DNA from: Clostridiales bacterium
Lineage (GTDB): Bacteria > Bacillota > Clostridia > Oscillospirales > Oscillospiraceae
Length of the DNA stretch: 58,369 nt
Assembly: GCA_004556345.1 (NCBI GenBank)
Contig: SFHQ01000006.1
Location: 1-58,369, forward strand
Direction of reading: 5' to 3'
The notes below the pieces were generated by a model. It saw only the letters and a list, made by a program, of their open reading frames with translations, made no database searches and was not told where the DNA came from. The position numbers were made by a program, and so were the translations under genes. Each line of letters starts with the position of its first letter. Positions within the stretch are counted from its first letter, which is position 1. Positions 16,379 through 24,318 of this stretch are shown here, one piece after another.

Positions 16379-17038
16379 TTAGCCCGCCGCCTTGCGGTGG
16401 AAGCTGAATTTCGATTCCGTGCCTGAGATCAGACGGGCGATGTTGCTCCGGTGCTTCCAGAGGATCAGCCCGCCCATGATGCAGATGAGTACCAGCAGCA
16501 CCCAGTCGCGATAGACGAACCAGGTAACGATGGGCAGGTCGATGCCCGTGGAGCTGGAGCCCAGGGAGACGTAGCGGGTCAGCAGGAAGAGCAGGATGAA
16601 CCCGCCCCAGCCGACCAGCGCCACCCGCCAGTCGATCATAATGATGATGGTGCCGCCGGAGAGGATCCCCTTGCCGCCCTTAAACTGGAACATACAGGGG
16701 AACATGTGGCCCAGCAGGCAGAACAGGCCGCACCAGTAATCCGAGTAGGCCTGCTCCGGGGAGTTCATCAGCATCGCCAGGGCAGGCAGATGCCCCACCA
16801 GCAGCCAGCGGCCGATGAGCAGGGCCACCACGGCCTTGAGCACATCCGTTAAAATCACCACGAAGGTCAAAGGCCCGCCGAAGGTCCGGTAAAAATTCGT
16901 CAGGCCCGCGTTGCCGCTGCCGTGGGTGCGCACATCGTCCCGCAGGATATACTTCGAGACGATCACGGCCCCGTTAAAGCAGCCGCAGAAGTAAGCGATG
17001 ACCGCCGCGGCGATCACGCGGATCCAAACTGCATCCAT
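16379..17038 (-). CDS. plsY: glycerol-3-phosphate acyltransferase PlsY
   Basis: A membrane acyltransferase of 219 residues with several hydrophobic helices. It transfers an acyl group from acyl-phosphate to glycerol 3-phosphate, the first step of phospholipid synthesis in Gram-positive bacteria. The three conserved loops are visible: HGSGNAGLTNFYRTFG near residue 40, the KGGKG block in FQFKGGKGILSGG, and a C-terminal HRSNIARLISGTESKF. The start ATG lies 7 bases after the der stop codon, with the ribosome-binding site GACGAGGAC overlapping it. Confidence 0.95.
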   Translation of the reverse strand: MDAVWIRVIAAAVIAYFCGCFNGAVIVSKYILRDDVRTHGSGNAGLTNFYRTFGGPLTFVVILTDVLKAVVALLIGRWLLVGHLPALAMLMNSPEQAYSDYWCGLFCLLGHMFPCMFQFKGGKGILSGGTIIIMIDWRVALVGWGGFILLFLLTRYVSLGSSSTGIDLPIVTWFVYRDWVLLVLICIMGGLILWKHRSNIARLISGTESKFSFHRKAAG

Positions 17039-17045
17039 GTCCTCG

Positions 17046-18374
17046 TCAGTCCTCCTTGTCCCCTCTTTGGCGGATGGTCAGGCGAATGGGGGTGCCCTCC
17101 AGGCCAAAGGTGCTGCGGATCTGGTTCTCCAGATAGCGCTGATAGGAGAAGTGGAAGAGCTTCGCGTCGTTGCAGAAGCAGACAAAGTGCGGGGGCCGGA
17201 TGCCGGCCTGGGTCATATAATAAATTTTCAGGCGGCGGCCCTTGTCCGTGGGGGGCTGGACGCGGGCCGTGGCGTCGGCCAGCAGGCTGTTGAGCATGCC
17301 GGTGGTGATGCGCATGGCGGCCTGGTCGTCCACATACTTGATGAGCTGGAACAGCCGCCCCACCCGCTGGCCGGTCAGGGCCGAGATAAACAGGATGGGG
17401 GCGTAGGTCATGTAGGAAAGGTCCCGGCGGATGTCCTCGCGCATCCGGTCCATGGTCTTTCCGTCCTTCTCCACAGCGTCCCACTTGTTCACCACAATGA
17501 TGCAGGCCTTGCCGGAGTCGTGGGCCATGCCCGCGACCTTGGTGTCCTGCTCCGTCACGCCCTCGTTGGCGTCGATCATAATGAGACACACGTCGGAGCG
17601 CTCGATGGCCATGGCCGCCCGCAGAACGGAAAATTTCTCGATCTGGTCATTGACCTTGGACTTTTTCCGCATACCGGCCGTGTCGATGAAGAGGAATTTG
17701 CCGATCTCATTTTCAAAGTAACTGTCCACCGCGTCGCGGGTGGTGCCGGCCATGTTGGAGACGATGACCCGCTCCTCCCCCAAAATGCGGTTGATGAGGG
17801 AGGACTTGCCCACGTTGGGCTTGCCGATGACGGCAACTTTAATGATGTTGCTCTCCTCTTCCTCTTCCTCCTCCGGGGGGAAGTAGTCAAAGCAGGCGTC
17901 CAGCAGGTCGCCGGTGCCGTGGCCATGGACGGCAGAGACGGCGATGGGGTCGCCCAGGCCTAAGTTATAGAACTCATAGATATCCGGGTTGGTCATGCCC
18001 ACCTGGTCCATCTTGTTCACCGCCAGAATGACCGGCTTCCGGGAGCGCAGGAGCATGTTGGCCACGTCCTGGTCCGAAGCCGTGAGGCCCGTCTTGATGT
18101 CGCACAGGAAGACGATGACCGTAGCGTTCTGGATGGCGATCTCCGCCTGCTTACGCATGAAGGAGAGGATCTCGGTGGTGGTGCCCGGCTCGATGCCGCC
18201 GGTGTCTACGATGTCGAAGGTGCGGCCCCGCCACTCGCACTCGGCGTACAGCCGGTCGCGGGTGACGCCGGGGGTGTCCTCCACGATGGACAGGCGGCGG
18301 CCCACCAATTTGTTAAACAGCATGGATTTGCCCACGTTGGGGCGGCCCACAATGGCTACCAAGGGTTTTGCCAT
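17046..18374 (-). CDS. der: ribosome-associated GTPase Der (EngA)
   Basis: An essential GTPase needed for 50S subunit maturation, 442 residues. It has two GTPase domains in tandem, the hallmark of Der: GRPNVGKS at about residues 10-17 and GKPNVGKS near 183, each followed by DTxG and NKxD motifs (AVNKMDQV, VVNKWDAV), and a C-terminal KH-like domain. An acidic run of glutamates (PPEEEEEEESN) links the two GTPase domains. The ATG at 18374 follows AAAGGAGGGAACTCCT. Confidence 0.97.
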   Translation of the reverse strand: MAKPLVAIVGRPNVGKSMLFNKLVGRRLSIVEDTPGVTRDRLYAECEWRGRTFDIVDTGGIEPGTTTEILSFMRKQAEIAIQNATVIVFLCDIKTGLTASDQDVANMLLRSRKPVILAVNKMDQVGMTNPDIYEFYNLGLGDPIAVSAVHGHGTGDLLDACFDYFPPEEEEEEESNIIKVAVIGKPNVGKSSLINRILGEERVIVSNMAGTTRDAVDSYFENEIGKFLFIDTAGMRKKSKVNDQIEKFSVLRAAMAIERSDVCLIMIDANEGVTEQDTKVAGMAHDSGKACIIVVNKWDAVEKDGKTMDRMREDIRRDLSYMTYAPILFISALTGQRVGRLFQLIKYVDDQAAMRITTGMLNSLLADATARVQPPTDKGRRLKIYYMTQAGIRPPHFVCFCNDAKLFHFSYQRYLENQIRSTFGLEGTPIRLTIRQRGDKED

Positions 18375-18434
18375 AGGAGTTCCCTCCTTTTCTAAAATGG
18401 AATCAAAAATCAAACAACGAACAATAGCAGGGCG

Positions 18435-19745
18435 TTACACCCCAAAAATGGCCTCAAAGAGGTCGAACCCATCCTGATTCACCGGGATCACCGGCACGCC
18501 CAGGCCCTGGGACAGTTCTTCCAGGGTCATATCGTCCAGGAAGACCGTCTCCCCGTGGCGCAGGGTGTTCTGGGGCAGCAGGACGCGGGTGCCCAGGTCC
18601 CGGCCCTTGAGCTGGGCCAGCAGGTCCTGGCCGGTCAGCAGGCCCGCCACGGTGATGGTCTCTCCAAAAAAGCGATTCACGATGGGATACATCTGATAGG
18701 TCAATTTAGTATGACATTTTGCGGCCGCTCTGTCAATGATTTCTCGCAGGAAGGGCGCCGCCGCCACACCGGTGGCAATGGAAAACGGCTCCACGGGAAT
18801 GTTCTCCGGGGCACCCAGGGTCGCACCGTGCAGTTCCACGGCCAGCAGGCGGAGCATCCCCACGCCGTTTTCCAGCTGGGTGTACTCCTCATAAAATTCA
18901 TCCGCAGGAAGATCTAAGCCCGCCTGAAGATAAAACTCATCCGAACACCAGAACATCCGGCTGCCCAGCTGCTCCACGCACCGGTCCCCAAAGGCCTCTA
19001 CCTGGGCCACGACGTTCCGGGCCTCGTCCTGGTGGTAGGGGCGCAGGGGGTATAAGCCCTCCCGGTACCGGGTCAGGCCCACGGGGACGATGGAGACGCT
19101 CTTTACTTGGGGATACAGCGCCGCCAGCTCCTCCATGCTCTTTTGCAGGACCGACCCATCGTTCAGGCCGGGGCAGGAAACGATCTGGGCGTTCATCACG
19201 ATCCCCGCCTGGGCAAATTTCTGCATGATCTCCAGGCACTCTCCCCCCCGCCGTTTGTTTCCAAGCAGCTCCCGCCGGATCTCCGGGTCCGTGGCGTGGA
19301 CGGAGATGTTGATGGGTGAGATATGCAGGTCACAGATGCGCTGGATCTCCCGCTTGCTCAAATTCGTCAGGGTAATATAGTTGCCCATGAGGAAGGACAG
19401 GCGGGCGTCATCGTCCTTAAAATATAAGGTATCCCGCATCCCCTTGGGCATCTGATCCACGAAGCAGAAGACGCACTTGTTGGCGCAGGAGCGGGCCCGG
19501 TCCATGAGATACGTCTCAAATTCCAGCCCAAGGTCCTGGCCCACGTCCTTGTCCAGAAAGACTTTGCGCTCCTGGTCTCCCTCCCGCAGGGTGAGGACCA
19601 GGTCCGGGTCGTAGGAATAAAATTTGTAGTCCAGCACGTCGATGATGGGGTGGCCGTTGATGGCGGCCAGGGTCTCCCCGGGGCGAACGCCGGCCCGGTG
19701 GGCGGGGCTGCCGGGGGCCACGGTCTGGATCTTGGTACGGGACAT
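18435..19745 (-). CDS. DUF512 protein: PDZ domain plus radical-SAM iron-sulfur enzyme of unknown reaction
   Basis: A 436-residue protein whose residues 1-60 form a PDZ-like domain (VAPGSPAHRAGVRPGETLAAIN), followed by a radical-SAM cluster motif, Cys87-x3-Cys91-x2-Cys94, in CANKCVFCFVDQMPKGMRD. The remainder matches what I know as the DUF512 family, including ISVHATDPEIRRELLG and a C-terminal region with GETITVAGLLTGQDL. Such proteins commonly lie next to der in Clostridia; the reaction is unknown. The ATG has GGAAAGGAGGGGACCGG before it. The C-terminal LEELSQGLGVPVIPVNQDG is a typical ending of the family. Confidence 0.88.
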   Translation of the reverse strand: MSRTKIQTVAPGSPAHRAGVRPGETLAAINGHPIIDVLDYKFYSYDPDLVLTLREGDQERKVFLDKDVGQDLGLEFETYLMDRARSCANKCVFCFVDQMPKGMRDTLYFKDDDARLSFLMGNYITLTNLSKREIQRICDLHISPINISVHATDPEIRRELLGNKRRGGECLEIMQKFAQAGIVMNAQIVSCPGLNDGSVLQKSMEELAALYPQVKSVSIVPVGLTRYREGLYPLRPYHQDEARNVVAQVEAFGDRCVEQLGSRMFWCSDEFYLQAGLDLPADEFYEEYTQLENGVGMLRLLAVELHGATLGAPENIPVEPFSIATGVAAAPFLREIIDRAAAKCHTKLTYQMYPIVNRFFGETITVAGLLTGQDLLAQLKGRDLGTRVLLPQNTLRHGETVFLDDMTLEELSQGLGVPVIPVNQDGFDLFEAIFGV

Positions 19746-19780
19746 CCGGTCCCCTCCTTTCCTGTGGTCAGGTTCTACGC

Positions 19781-19816
19781 AAAAAAAGAAGAGGGGCTTC
19801 CCCCTCTTTCTTTTTC
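19781..19816 (-). terminator. terminator after rpmF
   Basis: On the minus strand an AAAGAGGGGGAAGCCCCTCTT-type hairpin (about 19788-19810) is followed by TTTTTTT (19781-19787). It separates the rpmF operon from the DUF512 gene. Confidence 0.75.
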
Positions 19817-19820
19817 CCTA

Positions 19821-20006
19821 TTAGTTCTCCTGCTGCACCTGGCCGAACACCTTGCCGTCATAGGTCATGCAGGCCTTGCACAGCCGGTGGGGCAGCCGAT
19901 ACGCGCCGCACTTGGGGCAGGTCGTGACAGCGGGAGCTGCCAGCTTCCAGTTGGCACGCCGCTTATCCCGTCTCTGCTTAGAGACTTTACTCTTCGGAAC
20001 CGCCAT
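19821..20006 (-). CDS. rpmF: 50S ribosomal protein L32
   Basis: A 61-residue protein of the large subunit beginning MAVPKSKVSKQRRDKRRANW. The two CxxC pairs in CPKCGAYRLPHRLCKAC mark the zinc-binding form. It follows yceD after about 50 bases, the usual conserved gene pair. Confidence 0.96.
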   Translation of the reverse strand: MAVPKSKVSKQRRDKRRANWKLAAPAVTTCPKCGAYRLPHRLCKACMTYDGKVFGQVQQEN

Positions 20007-20059
20007 TTCGAGACACCTCCTTGGTGATGCCCTGTCGGGCAAAGTGGATTGGGTACTAC

Positions 20060-20557
20060 TCAGTTTTTATCAAGTAGCTGCTCGAGAGCGGCCCATCTAG
20101 GATCGACCTGTTTCTTGCACCGGCAGGGCTCCCTGTTCAGGTTGACGCCGCAACCGGGGCAAAGCCCCTTGCAGTCTTCTGAGCACAAGTGTTTTGTATC
20201 CATGGCGAGCAGGAAGGCTGTGTAAGCCAGATCGCCCACATCGACCTCGCCGTTTTCCAGGAGAACGATGTCCTCGTCTTCCTCCCCCTCCAGCGTTTCC
20301 GCCAGCAGGGCGCTCAGGCCGACGACTTTTTCCCGCTGAAACGGCTCCATACACCGGTCGCAGGTATAGTCCAGAAGGGATCTCGCTTCTCCCTCCAGCA
20401 CGAGCACATCCGCCACGTTTTTCACGCGCCCCTGGACCTGGACAGGCCGGGGGATGGGATGCTCCCCGAAGAATTCCTCCTGGCTCAGATCCAGCTGGAA
20501 TGCAAAGGGAAGGCTGGCGCCTGGTACATGAATGATCTCTCGAAGATTCAGTCGCAT
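20060..20557 (-). CDS. yceD: YceD-family protein (DUF177)
   Basis: A 165-residue DUF177 protein encoded directly upstream of rpmF, as in most bacteria. In plants and E. coli the family is implicated in 23S rRNA processing; its exact action is not settled. The N-terminal MRLNLREIIHVPG, the central TCDRCMEPFQRE containing a CxxC, and the C-terminal LCPGCGVNLN and DPRWAALEQLLDKN are family marks. The cysteines suggest a zinc site. The ATG at 20557 follows GTGAGGAGTGTGCT. Confidence 0.92.
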   Translation of the reverse strand: MRLNLREIIHVPGASLPFAFQLDLSQEEFFGEHPIPRPVQVQGRVKNVADVLVLEGEARSLLDYTCDRCMEPFQREKVVGLSALLAETLEGEEDEDIVLLENGEVDVGDLAYTAFLLAMDTKHLCSEDCKGLCPGCGVNLNREPCRCKKQVDPRWAALEQLLDKN

Positions 20558-20585
20558 AGCACACTCCTCACATGGTACAGGGGAT

Positions 20586-20614
20586 ATTGTAGCAAAAAAA
20601 GAAGCGCTTGTCAA
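20586..20614 (-). promoter_or_regulatory. promoter of yceD-rpmF
   Basis: On the minus strand perfect TTGACA (20609-20614), 17 bases, TACAAT (20586-20591), about 25 bases from the yceD start codon's ribosome-binding region. Confidence 0.85.
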
Positions 20615-20622
20615 ATACTTTC

Positions 20623-20651
20623 TTCAAATTTTCTGCAAAATATGGTATACT
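20623..20651 (+). promoter_or_regulatory. candidate promoter of the pseudouridine synthase gene
   Basis: On the plus strand TTCAAA (20623-20628), 17 bases, TATACT (20646-20651), 155 bases before the start codon and divergent from the yceD promoter. A second TTGACA at 20699-20704 is an alternative -35 box without a clear -10. Confidence 0.45.
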
Positions 20652-20806
20652 GGTGGACAGCACGCCACAAAATGAGTCTGGGAAGAACGCATTTCCCCTT
20701 TGACAGCCGCTAAAATAGTAGGATACACCTCTGCTCCCCCGCCGTCAAGGGGTTGCTTTTATTTTTCTTTGGCATTTTACACAAATTTACGAAAGGTCGT
20801 GATCTC

Positions 20807-21781
20807 ATGCGGGAATTTACCGTAGGCCAAAACGACGCCGGGCAGCGGTTGGACCGCTGGCTGGCCAAGACCCTCCCCCTGCTCCCCGCGCCCCTGGCGC
20901 AGAAATACATCCGCATCAAGCGGGTGAAGCTCAACGGCAAGGGGGCCAAGCGGGATACCCGCCTGGTGAAGGGCGATCTCTTGCAGCTTTACATCAACGA
21001 CGAGTTTTTCGACACCCCCACCCCGGAGAATGCGTTTCTCTCCGTCTTCAAGCCTCAGCTAGATATTGTCTACGAGGATGAGAACCTGCTGCTGGTGAAC
21101 AAGCGCCCCGGCCTGGTCGTCCACCCGGACGAGCACGAGCGCGTGAACACCCTCATCACCCATATCCAAGCCTACCTATATCAAAAGAAGGAATGGAGCC
21201 CTTACTGGGAAAATTCCTTCGCCCCGGCCCTGTGCAACCGCATCGACCGGAACACCGGCGGCATCGTCATTGCCGCCAAGAACGCCGAGACATTACGGGT
21301 CATGAACCAGAAGATCCGGGACCGGGAAGTGGAAAAGTCCTATCTCTGCATCGCCTTGGGCACCCTCTCCCCCGCCGAGGGCAAGCTAGAGGGCTTTTTG
21401 CTGAAAGACGAAGCCAAGAAGCAGGTCTCCGTCCACAAGCGCCCTGTCGAGGGTGGGCGCACCGCCGTGACGCTCTACCGCACGCTGGCCAAAAAAGGCG
21501 GGCTCTCCCTGGTGGAGTGCCGTCTCATCACCGGCCGCACCCACCAGATCCGCGCCCAGCTGGCCGCCGCCGGACACCCCCTGCTGGGAGACGGCAAGTA
21601 TGGCCGGGAGCGGGAGAACAAAAAGTTCGGCCGCACCGGAGGCCAGGCTCTCTATTCCTATAAACTAGCGTTCCACTTCACCACAGACGCCGGGTGCCTG
21701 AGCAACTTAAACGGCAGGGTCTGGACCGTAGAGCAGGTGGACTTCGTGGACCAGTATTTCCCGGGAACGACGATTTCTTGA
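20807..21781 (+). CDS. RluA/RluD-family RNA pseudouridine synthase
   Basis: A 324-residue enzyme that isomerises uridine to pseudouridine in structured RNA, probably ribosomal. Residues 1-80 contain an S4-like RNA-binding domain (AGQRLDRWLAKTL, IRIKRVKLNGKGAKRDTRLVKGDLLQL). The catalytic domain begins DIVYEDENLLLVNKRPGLVVHPDE. The catalytic-aspartate loop reads CNRIDRNTGG, where most RluC/D enzymes have HRLDxxTSG. The late block RLITGRTHQIRAQLAAAGHPLLGDGKYG is strongly conserved. The ATG at 20807 has GAAAGG before it; the frame is open further upstream but reads as non-family sequence. The uridine it modifies cannot be told. Confidence 0.92.
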   Translation: MREFTVGQNDAGQRLDRWLAKTLPLLPAPLAQKYIRIKRVKLNGKGAKRDTRLVKGDLLQLYINDEFFDTPTPENAFLSVFKPQLDIVYEDENLLLVNKRPGLVVHPDEHERVNTLITHIQAYLYQKKEWSPYWENSFAPALCNRIDRNTGGIVIAAKNAETLRVMNQKIRDREVEKSYLCIALGTLSPAEGKLEGFLLKDEAKKQVSVHKRPVEGGRTAVTLYRTLAKKGGLSLVECRLITGRTHQIRAQLAAAGHPLLGDGKYGRERENKKFGRTGGQALYSYKLAFHFTTDAGCLSNLNGRVWTVEQVDFVDQYFPGTTIS

Positions 21782-21821
21782 GCGCCAAAGAAAAAACTTT
21801 TCCCGCCTTTTCCTCGCTATC

Positions 21822-21850
21822 TTGACAGCCTACTTTTTTTCTGCTAAAAT
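21822..21850 (+). promoter_or_regulatory. strong promoter of the structured RNA / pot leader
   Basis: Perfect TTGACA (21822-21827), 17 bases including a T tract, TAAAAT (21845-21850). Transcription should begin near 21857, about 450 bases before the potA start codon, with no credible reading frame between. Confidence 0.8.
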
Positions 21851-21854
21851 GCAC

Positions 21855-22237
21855 TCAATCTTAAATTGGAAAATCACGTTGTTTTGAGTCTTTCCAAAGC
21901 AAGACGCGACCGCCGGACGGGTCCCTTTGCTGCCTGCAAAGCCCCCAAGGCTAAGGCCACACGGACAGCCGGGTCGAATGCCGAGTTCCGCATGTGCGGC
22001 GGCAACTTCTGTTGCCTTATTGATTGGGTTAGAAGCCCAAGTTTTATAAGTTGGTAACTATAAACCAGTGCCCGCAAGGGCAATGCAGTGTCCAAAGACG
22101 GCACGCAAACTTGTGAAATGGTCAATAAGAGTAGTAAAAGTAAGTTTCTTTGCTATATAGACTCTCATCTCTCCTGATTTTCCACCCTTTGCTTTTCTCC
22201 TGTTTTTTTGTCGTAAAAAAGGGGGAGGCTTTTTGTG
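21855..22237 (+). ncRNA. structured non-coding RNA, class not identified (or very long potA leader)
   Basis: A region without a convincing reading frame, led by a strong promoter, that can form many helices: ACTCAA 21853-21858 with TTGAGT 21884-21889 interleaved with TTGGAAA 21866-21872/TTTCCAA 21891-21897 (an H-type pseudoknot); CTTTGC 21925-21930/GCAAAG 21936-21941; CCGCA 21988-21992/TGCGG 21995-21999; GGCAAC 22001-22006/GTTGCC 22011-22016; TTATTGA 22017-22023 closing a domain with TCAATAA 22122-22128; TTTATA-GTT 22043-22052/AAC-TATAAA 22056-22064; TGCCC-GCAA-GGGCA (22069-22082) with a GNRA tetraloop. A hairpin with A/T and CTCC/GGAG pairs (22197-22227) followed by CTTTTT may end it. It does not carry the conserved motifs I know for RNase P, tmRNA, SRP RNA or 6S RNA. 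The raiA-type RNA class of Clostridia is one possibility I cannot confirm. Confidence 0.6.
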
Positions 22238-22247
22238 GAGTTTTCCC

Positions 22248-22286
22248 AAGTGACTGCGCGTCTTGAGGCACGCAGTCACTTTTTTT
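22248..22286 (+). terminator. leader terminator directly upstream of potA
   Basis: AAGTGACTGCG (22248-22258) and CGCAGTCACTT (22271-22281) form a perfect 11-pair stem followed by a T run to 22286. It ends 20 bases before the potA start codon and 5 bases before its ribosome-binding site, so read-through here would decide potA expression. Confidence 0.8.
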
Positions 22287-22306
22287 GTGGTTTCAGGAGG
22301 GCGTGT

Positions 22307-23421
<1,115 letters not shown>

Positions 23422-23425
<4 letters not shown>

Positions 23426-24315
23426 AAGAAAACGTCACCCGCGACCAGCGCCGGGTGCTCCGGGCCGATCACCTGGCGCTGGGGCCTTACGGCATCTGGG
23501 CCGTCCTGTTCATCCTGGTCCCCCTGGTCTTTGTCGCCTACTATGCCTTTACGGACGTGAATTTTCAGTTCACCTTGGAAAATATCCAGCGCTTCTTCAC
23601 CGCCACATCCAGCATCGTGCAGGACGACGGATCCTCCGCCGAGGTCCGCACCTACCTGCTCATCTTCTGGCGTTCGCTGAAGCTGGCGATCATCTCCACG
23701 CTGGTCTGCCTGGTGCTGGCCTATCCCCTGGCCTATATCATGGCCCGCGCCGAACCCAAGGTCCAGAAGACGTTTATGACCATCATCATGATCCCCATGT
23801 GGATGAACTTCCTCATCCGGACTTACGCCTGGATGACCATCCTGCAGGACAAGGGCATTTTCAACAACATCCTCTCCGCCCTGCATCTGCCCGGCGTCCA
23901 CATCATCGGCACCGAGGCTGCCGTGGTCATCGGCATGGTCTATGACTACATCCCCTATATGATCCTGCCCCTGTTCTCCATCATGGCCAAGATGGACGTG
24001 AAGCTCATCGAGGCCGCCCGTGACCTGGGCTGCAACGGCCTAGGCGTGCTGCGCCGGGTCATCTGGCCCCTGAGCCTGCCGGGTGTCATCTCCGGCGTGA
24101 CGATGGTCCTCATCCCCTCGGTGAGTACCTTCTATATCTCCCAAAAGCTGGGCGACGGTAAGATCATGCTCATCGGCGACGTGATCGAGGGCCAGTACGT
24201 CGCCAACAACCTGCACTTTGCCGCCGCCATCGCCTTCGTGCTGATGGTCCTGCTGCTGGTGTGTATGGCCGTCATGCGCAAGCTTGTCGGACGGAACGTA
24301 GAAGGAGGTCTGTAA
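23422..24315 (+). CDS. potB: spermidine/putrescine ABC transporter permease PotB
   Basis: A 297-residue membrane permease with about six hydrophobic helices. The EAA loop that docks on the ATPase is EAARDLGCNGLGVLRRVIWPLSLPG. The start ATG overlaps the potA stop codon. It partners with the PotC part of the fusion protein encoded next, 3 bases downstream. Confidence 0.9.
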
Positions 24316-24318
24316 GCC

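Noticed and set aside
22197..22237. Possible end of the structured RNA as a strong terminator
   Set aside because: The hairpin is mainly A-U with interrupted CTCC/GGAG pairs and a short T run; kept only as a tentative boundary, not listed as a terminator.
21874..22279. Short minus-strand frames overlapping the structured RNA region
   Set aside because: They have no ribosome-binding site or recognisable domain and conflict with the strong plus-strand promoter and helices.
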